Positions 17,701 through 25,598 are shown, counted from the stretch's first letter. The stretch: 64,000 bases of DNA from Magnetococcales bacterium (GCA_002753565.1 PEAM01000021.1:1-64000), one strand, 5' to 3'. Notes: generated by a model not told the origin, from the sequence alone. Translations and numbers: made by a program.

Positions 17701-17810
17701 TGCCTTATGTCTGCTCTTGCCAAAAGCTGATCTTGATGGTGTTTATTGGTTTGCCTCAGGAAGGGAATTTTTTGCTCTCCTCCATTGAGGGTGTTATTAG
17801 GAGGGAAGTG

Positions 17811-17978
17811 ATGAGTAAGAAGGTCAAAAAGAGCGCAAATAAAAGTAAAAAAGAGCGGATTGCCGAGTTGGAACTCAAGTTTGATCTGTTATTACTGACC
17901 TTGTTGGAAGGAGATGACCCGCTAGCCTATCGTATGGGAGAGTTGGCGCATAAACTGGACAAGATAAAAATGGCCTGA
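17811..17978 (+). CDS. Very small basic protein, unknown function
   Basis: 55 residues. The first 18 are Lys/Ser-rich (MSKKVKKSANKSKKER), followed by a helix with a leucine patch (ELKFDLLLLTLLEGDD) and a C-terminal helix. The start is chosen because of the strong TTAGGAGGGA immediately upstream; the frame is open further upstream but without a better site. Unknown family. It could be a small regulatory or complex-stabilising protein. Confidence 0.5.
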   Translation: MSKKVKKSANKSKKERIAELELKFDLLLLTLLEGDDPLAYRMGELAHKLDKIKMA

Positions 17979-18031
17979 CGAGATGTGCTGTTTCCAGGTT
18001 GAAGTGACGAGAGGATAATGAATCTATCACG

Positions 18032-18277
18032 ATGAACAATAACTCCCCGCACCAACAGCTCTCTGACCTTAAGAAAATCTGGCCTGAGAACAGGGCCAGT
18101 CTTGAACGGTTGCTTTGTGACTTTGGGGGGTATCCGGATGTCCAGATTGGGCTGGATGGAACCACCTGGGTTGAGGGGGGCTGTATGGGAGATGAGCAGC
18201 TATCTGAAGCAAGAATTTTATCGTTTCTGGAGTGGCTGGCCGGTCAAAACATGCTCGGCGGGGCAGACCATATATGA
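18032..18277 (+). CDS. Small protein, unknown function
   Basis: 81 residues, soluble, with no recognisable motif beyond two predicted helices and a central YPDVQIGLDGTTWVEGG beta-like segment. GACGAGAGGA lies upstream. Its 3' end faces the convergent sigma-54 activator gene only 20 bases away. The family was not recognised. Confidence 0.45.
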   Translation: MNNNSPHQQLSDLKKIWPENRASLERLLCDFGGYPDVQIGLDGTTWVEGGCMGDEQLSEARILSFLEWLAGQNMLGGADHI

Positions 18278-18297
18278 CTATAGTGCCCTTCTGCTTG

Positions 18298-19644
18298 TTA
18301 ATCCTGATCATACGGCCTCTTTCCCAATGTCGAACTGATCTTTCTGGTTAAGGTTCGGTGACTCATGCCTAGTTGTGAAGCCAGCTTTGCTTGAGTGTTG
18401 GGGTAGGTTTTCAGAAGATGCCGGAGGTATCGAGATTCCAACTCTTTGAGTGTGATGATGGCCTCATCAGGGCTCCATACGGGGCTCTGTTGTGTGGTGG
18501 GTTTCACCCTTTGCAGGGGGGTGAGGAGATCCGGAAAATGTGCTGGGGTCAACTGGGTGCGACCGGCACGAATCCTGGCCCGTTCCAGAATATTGACCAG
18601 TTCACGAATGTTTCCTGGAAAAGGGTAGCGAGAGAGGTGGTCACACGCTTTGTTGGTTAGGCTCAGGCTGAGTTTTGGTGAGATTCTCAGTAGAATGGAG
18701 CGGGCCAGCAAGCCGATATCCTCTCGCCTTTCCCGGAGTGGCGGTAGCTGAATGGGATAGGTGCTGATGCGGTAGTAGAGATCTTGGCGAAACTGACCCT
18801 TTTCCATCATCTGGTTTAAATCTCTGTTGGTGGCGCAGATCAGGCGAAAATTGGCCTGTCTGGTTTTTGTCTCTCCCACTTTTCTGTAGGTTCGGGACTC
18901 CAGAAGGCGGAGCAGTTTGACCTGTAAGGAGGAGGGAACGTCCCCAATCTCATCCAGAAACAGGGTTCCACCTTGAGCAACCTCTATCAAGCCTTCCTTA
19001 TCAAACAGGGCACCGGTAAAGGCCCCTTTGTGGTGTCCGAACAGCTCACTCTCAAACAGCATTTCTGAAAGCCCGCTGCATTCAACCGGAACAAACGGTT
19101 TCCTGGCTCGATCACTGGCATCATGTAATGCCCGGGCAATCAGCTCTTTCCCAGTGCCAGACTCACCCAATAACAGAACCGGTATCTGCTCTCTTGCCAC
19201 TTTATGCACTTCATCGAGCATTTGCGTAAAACTGGGGCTGACCCCAACCAGGCCAGAGGCTTTGGGTTCGGCGCTGGCAATGAGGGTCTGTTTAAGAATC
19301 TCTCGGTAATAAAGAACCTGGCCTTGGGAATCTTTGATTGGACTGGTCTCTACATCAACATACTCTTTTCCACTTGGGGAGTGGTGAACGTGGAGGAGTT
19401 GTTCGGTTGCGTTGGAGTTGATGCAGTTTTTTAAAGGGCAGCACTCGCCAGCCTCATCACAAGGGCGGTCATATCCGTGAGAAGATTGGTAACAATGCTC
19501 CCCTGTCACATCCTCTCCCCCATGATAAACATCCCGGTAGGCGCTGTTTGTTGCCAAAATTCGGTAGTTGGCATCCAGCAACATGGCAGGATCGGATATG
19601 GCGTTTAATGCTTGTCGATGGTTTTTGTTTATGGGGGTTGTCAT
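18298..19644 (-). CDS. Sigma-54-dependent transcriptional activator with Cys-rich PAS domain
   Basis: 448 residues in three parts. Residues 8-120 form a PAS domain carrying C51, H56, C62, C68 and C69 in a C-x4-H-x5-C-x5-CCP pattern. Residues 128-365 are an AAA+ domain with Walker A GESGTGKE at about 160, the sigma-54-contacting GAFTGA loop and Walker B LFLDEIGD. The last 45 residues are a Fis-type helix-turn-helix (AKLASQLGMSHRTLTRKI). There is no receiver domain, so the PAS domain is likely the direct sensor, perhaps of redox state or a metal. It is convergent to the small genes on its 3' side and divergent from 19873. No -24/-12 promoter was found nearby. Confidence 0.9.
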   Translation of the reverse strand: MTTPINKNHRQALNAISDPAMLLDANYRILATNSAYRDVYHGGEDVTGEHCYQSSHGYDRPCDEAGECCPLKNCINSNATEQLLHVHHSPSGKEYVDVETSPIKDSQGQVLYYREILKQTLIASAEPKASGLVGVSPSFTQMLDEVHKVAREQIPVLLLGESGTGKELIARALHDASDRARKPFVPVECSGLSEMLFESELFGHHKGAFTGALFDKEGLIEVAQGGTLFLDEIGDVPSSLQVKLLRLLESRTYRKVGETKTRQANFRLICATNRDLNQMMEKGQFRQDLYYRISTYPIQLPPLRERREDIGLLARSILLRISPKLSLSLTNKACDHLSRYPFPGNIRELVNILERARIRAGRTQLTPAHFPDLLTPLQRVKPTTQQSPVWSPDEAIITLKELESRYLRHLLKTYPNTQAKLASQLGMSHRTLTRKISSTLGKRPYDQD

Positions 19645-19872
19645 GATGAGCCCTTTGCAAAATAATGTCCTGACAATAGTGGCCTAATAAGTCAAAAATG
19701 TCTATTAAGGTTGATGAAAAAACGCTGCCCATGGTTTGAGTGTGCTGCGAATATATTTTGAAATTAAAGGAAAAAATCATCTTAATTGTCGGTTGGATTG
19801 ATCATGGCATATTTTATGAGTTGTAGATGGGTAACAACACCAGACACAAACAGGATAGAGGGGGTGAGATTC

Positions 19873-20181
19873 ATGGAAAAAATGAAGAGTGAATCGGTCA
19901 ACATGAAGAATTACCATCTGATTCATGGTTGGATTGAAGCACGGTTTGAACTCTATTTAATCAATGTCGAAAGCTGGGTTGCCACCCATTTTTCAGATCT
20001 TTCCAAACACCCCACACCCTTCGATGTCGATAGTCTGAATCTTTGGGTCGAATCCTACCTTCCACCCAAGCTGAAGCGGGAGATGTGGGAGATGGTGCAA
20101 CATCAGCAGGTCAATGGGGTGATGCAGAACCAGTTTCTAGGAGGGGAGGAGAGCCGTTCACAGCCATTGATGGGTTTATAG
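19873..20181 (+). CDS. Small soluble protein, unknown function
   Basis: 102 residues, predicted all-helical, with aromatic-rich stretches (IHGWIEARFELYLINVESWV, then LNLWVESYLPP). The start at 19873 follows AGAGGGGGTGAG; the frame is open to 19786 but without a comparable site. It lies divergent from the sigma-54 activator and 52 bases before the Mms6-like gene, so the two may be co-transcribed. Family not recognised. Confidence 0.5.
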   Translation: MEKMKSESVNMKNYHLIHGWIEARFELYLINVESWVATHFSDLSKHPTPFDVDSLNLWVESYLPPKLKREMWEMVQHQQVNGVMQNQFLGGEESRSQPLMGL

Positions 20182-20233
20182 CAAGCTGGAAGTGTCTTGA
20201 AACAATCAAATAGGTGATAAAGGATTCAAAGAG

Positions 20234-20689
20234 ATGAGAGGTCAGAATATGATGGGAAATGGTGGAACAGCAGTGCCCTGTCCAAACGGTGGAACAGGTA
20301 TGGGACCGGTCTCACAGGGAATGATGGGGAAGGGGGGGGCTGGCAAGGGAATGGCGGGCATGACAATACCCAATAAAGCAGCGCTCTGCCCCAATGGCGT
20401 CGGTCAAGTGGCTCTCCCAAAAGGGGTGATGGGTGGGGGGGCAGGTATGGGTCAAGCCGCGGGTACCTGCAAGGCTGGCCTGGGAGGTGGGACTGTAAAA
20501 GGAGTCGCCATTGCGGGTAAAAAAGCAGTGGCTTCTGGTCTGGCTGCCAAAGGGACGGTTTCTACGGGAGCCGTTGTCGCTTCAGCCGCTGGTAAGGGGG
20601 CTTTTTTGGGGGCCGGTCTCTCTCTGTTTCCACTCCTTTTGTTAACGGGGCTGGTTGGATTGGGGCTATATAAGGTTACAAAGCTCTAA
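20234..20689 (+). CDS. Gly-rich Mms6/MamD-like small membrane protein
   Basis: 151 residues. Residues 1-80 hold two imperfect copies of a Gly/Met-rich unit that each begins with CPNG. Residues 85-115 are an Ala/Gly/Lys/Val segment (VKGVAIAGKKAVASGLAAKG). Residues 117-148 read GKGAFLGAGLSLFPLLLL followed by TGLVGLGLYK, one hydrophobic helix. Magnetosome protein Mms6 has the same order: Ala/Gly/Lys/Val tract, TGKGLGLGLGLGLG, one membrane helix. Differences are that Mms6's acidic C-terminal tail is missing and the CPNG repeats are extra. The similarity is by eye; low-complexity composition could mislead. AAAGGATTC precedes the start. Confidence 0.5.
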   Translation: MRGQNMMGNGGTAVPCPNGGTGMGPVSQGMMGKGGAGKGMAGMTIPNKAALCPNGVGQVALPKGVMGGGAGMGQAAGTCKAGLGGGTVKGVAIAGKKAVASGLAAKGTVSTGAVVASAAGKGAFLGAGLSLFPLLLLTGLVGLGLYKVTKL

Positions 20690-20702
20690 CGGTAATCGTG
20701 TC

Positions 20703-20843
20703 ATGAATTCCAAACTCAAGAAACAGAAAGTATCTTCAAACCCTTCGGATGCCTTTGAAGACTCCCTGTCAGATCTCTCTTTAAACCAACCAATGATAGC
20801 TCTCAAACGATTGTTCACAGCCCTATGGTCTCAGGGTTATTAA
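20703..20843 (+). CDS. Possible 46-residue protein, unknown
   Basis: A short polar frame beginning MNSKLKKQKV, 13 bases after the Mms6-like gene, with only a weak ribosome-binding site. A different frame continues past its stop codon (YGLRVINRKGRPVPMRRVCW) to 20932. Either two small unrelated frames or one frameshifted gene could explain this. Support is weak. Confidence 0.25.
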   Translation: MNSKLKKQKVSSNPSDAFEDSLSDLSLNQPMIALKRLFTALWSQGY

Positions 20844-20932
20844 CCGTAAGGGCCGTCCGGTGCCCATGCGTCGTGTTTGTTGGCTGGATGAAACTTTTCA
20901 TGGGTTGTCAAAGACTAAGTTAATAGGGGAAT

Positions 20933-21027
20933 AAAACAGGTCTGTTAGGGATCGTTCGAATGTACTATCAGCCCCGGCCATGCTATTGATGAAAAAAGCC
21001 AGAGATAGCAGGAGGCCTGTTTTTTTG
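20933..21027 (+). other. Possible structured element with terminator-like end
   Basis: AAAACAGGTCT (20933-20943) can pair with AGGCCTGTTTT (21013-21023) at ten of eleven positions, enclosing about 70 bases, and the 3' arm runs into seven or eight T's. An inner CTATC/GATAG pair is possible. It may be a terminator with a long loop or a small RNA; the evidence is only this pairing. Confidence 0.3.
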
Positions 21028-21115
21028 ATACGTTTAACTTAATCTCTTCGGTTTGACTTTTTTGGCGGTGTCCAAGAGATCCACCAAGCGGAAAGGCAGC
21101 CGATCAGGAGGGGTT

Positions 21116-21328
21116 ATGGAGAGCAATTCTCACTCTTTGTCTGAAAAGGATTTTGAAAAAGCACTGGAAGAAAACGCTGAATCCCACCTTGCAACGGCCG
21201 GTCAGCTATACCGATTCTACCAATTGGCCAAGAAGCATGCCTCCATACGGATCACTGAACAGGTTGCCGTAGAAGAGGTGATGACTGATGATGTGGTGAC
21301 CATCCAAGGTTTTGTTTTTTTTAATTGA
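21116..21328 (+). CDS. Small protein ending in a partial CBS-like motif
   Basis: 70 residues. The start at 21116 follows AGGAGGGG. The body is helical and polar. The last 18 residues (VAVEEVMTDDVVTIQGF) resemble the first strand and helix of a CBS domain, which often begins VxDVMTxxVVTV, but the protein stops there. No continuation was found in the other frames, so this may be a truncated gene or chance similarity. Confidence 0.4.
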   Translation: MESNSHSLSEKDFEKALEENAESHLATAGQLYRFYQLAKKHASIRITEQVAVEEVMTDDVVTIQGFVFFN

Positions 21329-21757
21329 CCATATAATCATTCACGGGCTCCGATTGGGAGAGTAGGAACAGAGGCCACGGGTTGGTTCTTGCCCCTCATT
21401 GATAAAAAAATAGGGGGACTGGGGCACTGCGAACCATACCTGGAGTTGCTGTACATTCTTTAATAAAAATGATATTAAAACTTGTCAATAAACCGCCGAC
21501 CATGCTGGTGACTTCTGTCTGGCAAGAACTCTTGTCACCCATAAAGTGCAAGGAATTTCTACTGTTAGGCTGGGTAATCTAACAACTTGAACCATGCACA
21601 CACGGCCAACCTGGTTGAAAGTTGTTGTCATTATCAAATGGGATCCCGCTCTTAACCTGAGCGGGGTTTTCTATTTGAGAAAACTTTTTTTCCAATCCCA
21701 ACAAATAAGCCGGGCCATGCTGGTGGTAATGGATTGAAACCTATTGAGGAGAGTGTT
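21329..21757. other. Intergenic region before the chemoreceptor gene
   Basis: About 430 bases with no convincing coding frame. It includes the hairpin at 21644-21672. The string CCATGCTGGTG occurs twice (about 21500 and 21716) in similar surroundings (GCCGACCATGCTGGTG and GCCGGGCCATGCTGGTG), perhaps a short repeat. No sigma-28 promoter was found. Confidence 0.35.
21644..21672 (+). terminator. Hairpin terminator-like element
   Basis: CCCGCTC and GAGCGGG form a 7-bp G-C-rich stem around TTAACCT, followed by GTTTTCTATTT. It lies about 85 bases before the chemoreceptor start, so it could end upstream transcription or act as a leader attenuator. Confidence 0.5.
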
Positions 21758-23755
21758 GTGAATTGGGGTAATTTAAGTCTACAAAAAAAGATTCTGACCG
21801 GGATAGGCTGTGTCATTCTACTCTTGATCGCCGTTAGTTATCGCTCTTTGACGGGTATCTCCGGTATGGTTGATGATGGCATGGAGGTGGTTGGAGGCAA
21901 TCGGCTTCGAGGTGAAATTCTTCAGAAGGAGATTGATCACCTTAACTGGGCTAATCAGGTCAGTGCCTTTATCAGCAATGATACGGTTTCAGAGTTGGGC
22001 GTCCAGTTGGACCATACGCAATGTGCCTTTGGAAAATGGCTGTACGGAGAGGGACGTCGCCAAGCGGAAACACAGCTTCCTCAGCTCAAGCCTGTTCTGC
22101 AAGCTATTGAAAAACCACATGAAGACCTGCATAAATCGGCCCAAAAAATTAAGAAGGTATTTAAGCAGGCCGATAAAAATCTCCCTGCTTTCCTGGCCCA
22201 GAAAGAGAGCGACCATCTGGCTTGGGCAGGTACGGTACAGAATGCCATTCTGACCCAATCTCCGACCCTGACCGTTCAGTTGGACCCGACACAATGTGGG
22301 TTTGGTCGGTTCATGTATGGGGCAGCTGGAGAAAAAATGCGTGCTGACGATAAGGTTCTAGGTCAGCTGCTCGATGAAACTGACCCCGTACATAAGCGCC
22401 TCCATGTGGGTGGAGAGTCCATCAAGCATGCGTTGGAATCCAAACAGTTTGCACAGGCTACCACCCAGTATGGCACCCTGGTTCTTCCAGAGCTGAAACA
22501 GGTACGGATGTTGCTTGGAAAAATGCAATCAAGGGCAGGGCAAAACCTGCAAGGAAAATCTGCCGCAGAGACAATTTTCTCATCCGAAACCCAGCCGGCC
22601 CTTAAAGAGGTCCAAAACCATCTTCATCAGTTGGTAACCATTTCCAAAGACAATATCATGTCGGAGGAGACCATGATGATCAATGCGAAGCAAACGCGTA
22701 CTGCTGTCGTGGTTATCTCTCTCTTCGCCTTGGTTATAGGGATCATGTTAGCCTTCATTATTGCAAGCTCCATCACCAAGCCGTTATTAAAAAGTTTGCA
22801 GTTTGCCAAGCAAGTTTCAGAGGGTGATCTGACTCAACAATTAGAGTTGCACCAGTCCGATGAGGTTGGCCGGTTGGTCCAAGCGCTCAATACCATGGTG
22901 AGCAAGCTGCAGAGTGTCATCTTCGATGTCTCCAATGCCTCCGATCAGGTGGCTGCCGGTAGTAATGAGCTTTCCGACTCGGCCAACAATATGGCTCAAG
23001 GGGCAACGCAGCAAGCGGCCTCCATTGAGGAGACCTCATCTGCCATGGAGCAAATGGCCTCCGGTATTCAACAAAACACCGACAATGCCCAGCAGACAGA
23101 GCAGATTGCCAGTAAAGCGGCAAAAGATGCAGAAGAGGGAGGGGTTGCCGTTGAGAAGGCGGTGAAGGCGATGAAGGAGATTGCCAATAAAATTTCTATT
23201 ATTGAGGAGATTGCTCGTCAGACCAATTTGTTGGCTCTCAATGCTGCCATTGAGGCCGCAAGGGCCGGAGAGCATGGCAAGGGGTTTGCTGTGGTGGCGG
23301 CTGAGGTGAGGAAGCTGGCAGAGCGCAGCCAGATGGCTGCTGGTGAAATTGGACAGCTCTCCTCCTCCAGTGTTGAGATTGCTGAACAGACTGGGGAGAT
23401 CATTAATCGTTTGGTTCCTGATATCCAAAAAACCGCAGACTTGGTTCAGGAAATTGCTTCCTCTAGTCAGGAGCAGAACCAGGGCGCAGAGCAGATCAAT
23501 CAGGCCATCCAACAGCTTGACCAGGTTATCCAACAAAATGCCGGGGCTTCAGAGGAGATGGCTGCCACCTCCGAAGAGCTTTCTGCCCAGGCTGACCTGA
23601 TGGCTCAAGCGATTGATTTTTTCAAACTGGATGAGCGTCAGGTTCGTAAAAGCTCAACACAAAAACCGGTCGCTACCAGTCAGAAGTTAACACAATCCTT
23701 GCGAGGGAACGAGAGAGCCATGATTACCCATGAGAGTGAGTTTGAGAAGTTCTAA
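21758..23755 (+). CDS. Methyl-accepting chemotaxis protein with tandem CZB domains
   Basis: 665 residues from GTG at 21758, preceded by GAGGAG; the TTG at 21734 has no such site. Membrane helices at about 12-32 and 315-337 bracket a presumed periplasmic region. That region carries two copies of the chemoreceptor zinc-binding signature: H61, C89, H121, H125 and H153, C180, H212, H216, with [14 protein letters not shown] and [14 protein letters not shown] around the cysteines. HAMP and the signalling hairpin ([20 protein letters not shown]) follow. The C terminus EFEKF fits the x-[FW]-x-x-F tether for methylation enzymes. It likely senses zinc or an oxidant through zinc-bound cysteine. No che genes are adjacent. 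Confidence 0.93.
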   Translation: MNWGNLSLQKKILTGIGCVILLLIAVSYRSLTGISGMVDDGMEVVGGNRLRGEILQKEIDHLNWANQVSAFISNDTVSELGVQLDHTQCAFGKWLYGEGRRQAETQLPQLKPVLQAIEKPHEDLHKSAQKIKKVFKQADKNLPAFLAQKESDHLAWAGTVQNAILTQSPTLTVQLDPTQCGFGRFMYGAAGEKMRADDKVLGQLLDETDPVHKRLHVGGESIKHALESKQFAQATTQYGTLVLPELKQVRMLLGKMQSRAGQNLQGKSAAETIFSSETQPALKEVQNHLHQLVTISKDNIMSEETMMINAKQTRTAVVVISLFALVIGIMLAFIIASSITKPLLKSLQFAKQVSEGDLTQQLELHQSDEVGRLVQALNTMVSKLQSVIFDVSNASDQVAAGSNELSDSANNMAQGATQQAASIEETSSAMEQMASGIQQNTDNAQQTEQIASKAAKDAEEGGVAVEKAVKAMKEIANKISIIEEIARQTNLLALNAAIEAARAGEHGKGFAVVAAEVRKLAERSQMAAGEIGQLSSSSVEIAEQTGEIINRLVPDIQKTADLVQEIASSSQEQNQGAEQINQAIQQLDQVIQQNAGASEEMAATSEELSAQADLMAQAIDFFKLDERQVRKSSTQKPVATSQKLTQSLRGNERAMITHESEFEKF

Positions 23756-23801
23756 ACAAAATCTCCTCTCTATTTGCAGACGGTACATCTGTTTTTAACA
23801 C

Positions 23802-23846
23802 CTAAACCCCCTTCGGTGACCATAGCGGTCCCCAAAGGGGGTTTAG
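23802..23846. terminator. Long hairpin after the chemoreceptor gene
   Basis: Arms of 20 bases (starting CTAAACCCCCTTCGG) pair with only two mismatches around a five-base loop. The T tract is missing on both sides, so termination would not be of the classical kind; it could protect the mRNA 3' end. The rest of 23756-24006 holds nothing else visible except the terminator at 23963-23993. Confidence 0.55.
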
Positions 23847-23962
23847 CTAGAGGTGCCTGCAGACACAGAACCCAGGCAATCTTTATTATGTGGGAGTTGG
23901 AAACAGAGAGAATCCACTCGTGTGGTACTGTGCCAGGAGTGTGCCAGACTCATTTTTCAGGC

Positions 23963-23993
23963 AAAAAAAAGACCTAGCCGGTTAGGGCTAAGC
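23963..23993 (-). terminator. Terminator of tRNA-Asn
   Basis: Read on the minus strand, CTTAGCC and GGCTAGG form a 7-bp stem around CTAACC, followed by TC and eight T's. It begins about 14 bases after the tRNA 3' end. Confidence 0.8.
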
Positions 23994-24006
23994 CTTTGAT
24001 TTTATT

Positions 24007-24082
24007 TGGCTCCCCGGCTCGGACTCGAACCAAGGACAAGGTGATTAACAGTCACCTGCTCTACCAACTGAGCTACCGGGGA
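24007..24082 (-). tRNA. tRNA-Asn (GTT)
   Basis: A 76-base cloverleaf on the minus strand with acceptor stem TCCCCGG/CCGGGGA, D loop AGCTCAGTTGGTAGAGC, anticodon GTT in CTGTTAA, T loop GGTTCGAGTCC, and an encoded CCA. It is a single gene flanked by its own promoter and terminator. Confidence 0.97.
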
Positions 24083-24102
24083 AAATGCTCGAAAGCCCGG
24101 AG

Positions 24103-24131
24103 AGAATAGAAAGTTGACCATGGGAAGTCAA
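24103..24131 (-). promoter_or_regulatory. Sigma-70 promoter of tRNA-Asn
   Basis: On the minus strand TTGACT (24131-24126) and TATTCT (24108-24103) are separated by 17 bases, about 20 bases upstream of the tRNA 5' end. Confidence 0.7.
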
Positions 24132-24572
24132 CCAAAAAACGAATAAAAAATGGCCGTTTTTATTCCAGCCGTGAATCAACAGAGGTGGTAGGCTGTAATT
24201 GACAGGTTAAAATATTAATATTACGGTTAAAAATCCTTCGTCGTAGAGAATATTCTGATGAGGGTGTGGTCGATGGTAGAGAGTGTGTGGGTAAGTTTCT
24301 TGTGCGGGAAACATTTTGATGCTACAGGCTAAATGGTTGAAACAGATCTGCAATTATGTTCTATCTCCATGGCCTTTCCAAAGGAGAATAGGGTTTATGT
24401 GGTATAGTGCTTGACGAAAGCTATACCTTTTGAATATAGTTCGCAGATTCGTCGGAGTTGTCTGCTTTATGTGGGGCTTTTTTTGTTGGGTTTCATAGCT
24501 TGCAGATGGTTTTTTGATAAGTGGTTTGAAATATTATAATCGATATTAAATCGTTTTAGGAGATGAAGGCAC
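24132..24572. other. Intergenic region before the M15 peptidase gene
   Basis: 440 AT-rich bases without a convincing gene. It contains short AT palindromes (TAATATTAATATTA near 24210). A candidate promoter TTGATA (24514-24519) and TATAAT (24535-24540), with a short 15-base spacer, lies just before the next gene. Confidence 0.4.
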
Positions 24573-25433
24573 GTGGGGGCACAGATAAACAGACGGGATT
24601 TTGTATCAGTGCTTTCTGCCGCTACTTTAGGTTCTTTTGTAGCCTCCCCGGCTGCTGCCCAGTTTTCCTGGACTCTTTCGGCAAAGAAAAAAAAGTTTGA
24701 TAGCCATCTGGACTATCAGGAATATCTGGAGAAAATAAGAAAATTTAATAAGGTCCACGAATCCGACCTGTATCTCCCTCCCGATCAAATCATCCTCTTA
24801 AAATCGACAACCCAACGCTTTAACCGGCTGCAGAGGTTGGTAGGGCATGCCAACTTTCATCTGTTGGGGTTTGATGATGCACTCAAGCTCTCCCGGAGTT
24901 ATACCCAGGTGGAGTCGTTTACCCCCGAAGAGTTGGTGTTTCTGGAGAGGCTTTTCCATGAGACCGCCGATCATTACGGTTTTTTCGGACAAAAACCCAT
25001 TAAAAAACTGACTGATCGCATTCCACGACGTGAGGTTGTCAAAATCCGACGTTCCGGTAACTATCTTTATAAAGGTAAGCCGGTTGAAATGTATAAGCGG
25101 ATTAAAAAAGATTTGGGTAAACAGGTCATCTTAACGTCGGGCATCCGTAGTGTGATTAAACAGTTTTTCCTTTTCCTCAGCAAAACTGAAGAGAGTAACG
25201 GCAACCTCTCCCTGGCTTCCCGTTCTCTGGCTCCTCCTGGTTACTCCTTCCACGGTATCGGTGATTTTGATGTGGGACAGGTGGGGTATGGCAAGCTCAA
25301 TTTTACGGCTCAATTCGCCAAAACTGAGGTGTTTAGTCGACTTCAAGAGCTTGGCTATATCGATCTGCGATATAATCGTGACAACAAGCTTGGCGTGCGC
25401 TTCGAGCCATGGCATGTCAAGGTTGTCTCTTAG
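24573..25433 (+). CDS. Tat-exported M15-type (D-Ala-D-Ala carboxypeptidase-like) protein
   Basis: 286 residues from GTG after TAGGAGATG. The N terminus has a twin-arginine signal (INRRDFVSVLS, then a hydrophobic run to ASPAAAQ), so it is probably exported folded through Tat. The C-terminal third resembles VanY/M15 zinc carboxypeptidases: TSGIRS, PGYSFHGIGDFDVG with H227, and FEPWHV with a Glu-x-Trp-His motif. In the usual S-x-H-x2-G-x-A-x-D motif the Asp is seven residues after His; here the nearest Asp (D233) is six after, so the metal site may be altered. It may trim peptidoglycan. Confidence 0.75.
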   Translation: MGAQINRRDFVSVLSAATLGSFVASPAAAQFSWTLSAKKKKFDSHLDYQEYLEKIRKFNKVHESDLYLPPDQIILLKSTTQRFNRLQRLVGHANFHLLGFDDALKLSRSYTQVESFTPEELVFLERLFHETADHYGFFGQKPIKKLTDRIPRREVVKIRRSGNYLYKGKPVEMYKRIKKDLGKQVILTSGIRSVIKQFFLFLSKTEESNGNLSLASRSLAPPGYSFHGIGDFDVGQVGYGKLNFTAQFAKTEVFSRLQELGYIDLRYNRDNKLGVRFEPWHVKVVS

Positions 25434-25464
25434 CCCCTGGGCCGGGACCTGTTATAGTCAGTTA

Positions 25465-25598
25465 AAACCAAATTTGGACAATGACAATGGTTAAAGGCAA
25501 AGTCAAAGCCTTAGGACCTTGGGCGCTGCCTAAACCCGCTGGGAAGGCATTCATGCCTTCCCAGACCCATCCACAATCGTTTTGTACAAATTTGGTTT
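25465..25598 (-). repeat. MITE-like interspersed repeat, copy B
   Basis: A 134-base element in the gap between two convergent genes. It has perfect 12-base terminal inverted repeats (AAACCAAATTTG and CAAATTTGGTTT), extending to about 17 bases with one mismatch. Inside lies the palindrome 25541-25562 with arms GGGAAGGCAT and ATGCCTTCCC. In reverse orientation it matches copy A at 15289-15518. No clear target-site duplication was found and there is no coding capacity. Confidence 0.8.

Noticed and set aside
19645-19872. Sigma-54 (-24/-12) promoter upstream of the small genes
   Set aside because: I looked for GG-N10-GC with TGGCA/TTGC-like context here and before 17419, 20234, 21758 and 24573. 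Only poor matches such as TGGCATATTTTATGAG were found.
16946-24000. A magnetosome gene island
   Set aside because: Only one Mms6-like protein was seen. There is no mamA, B, E, K, M, O or P-like gene, so the claim is not supported.
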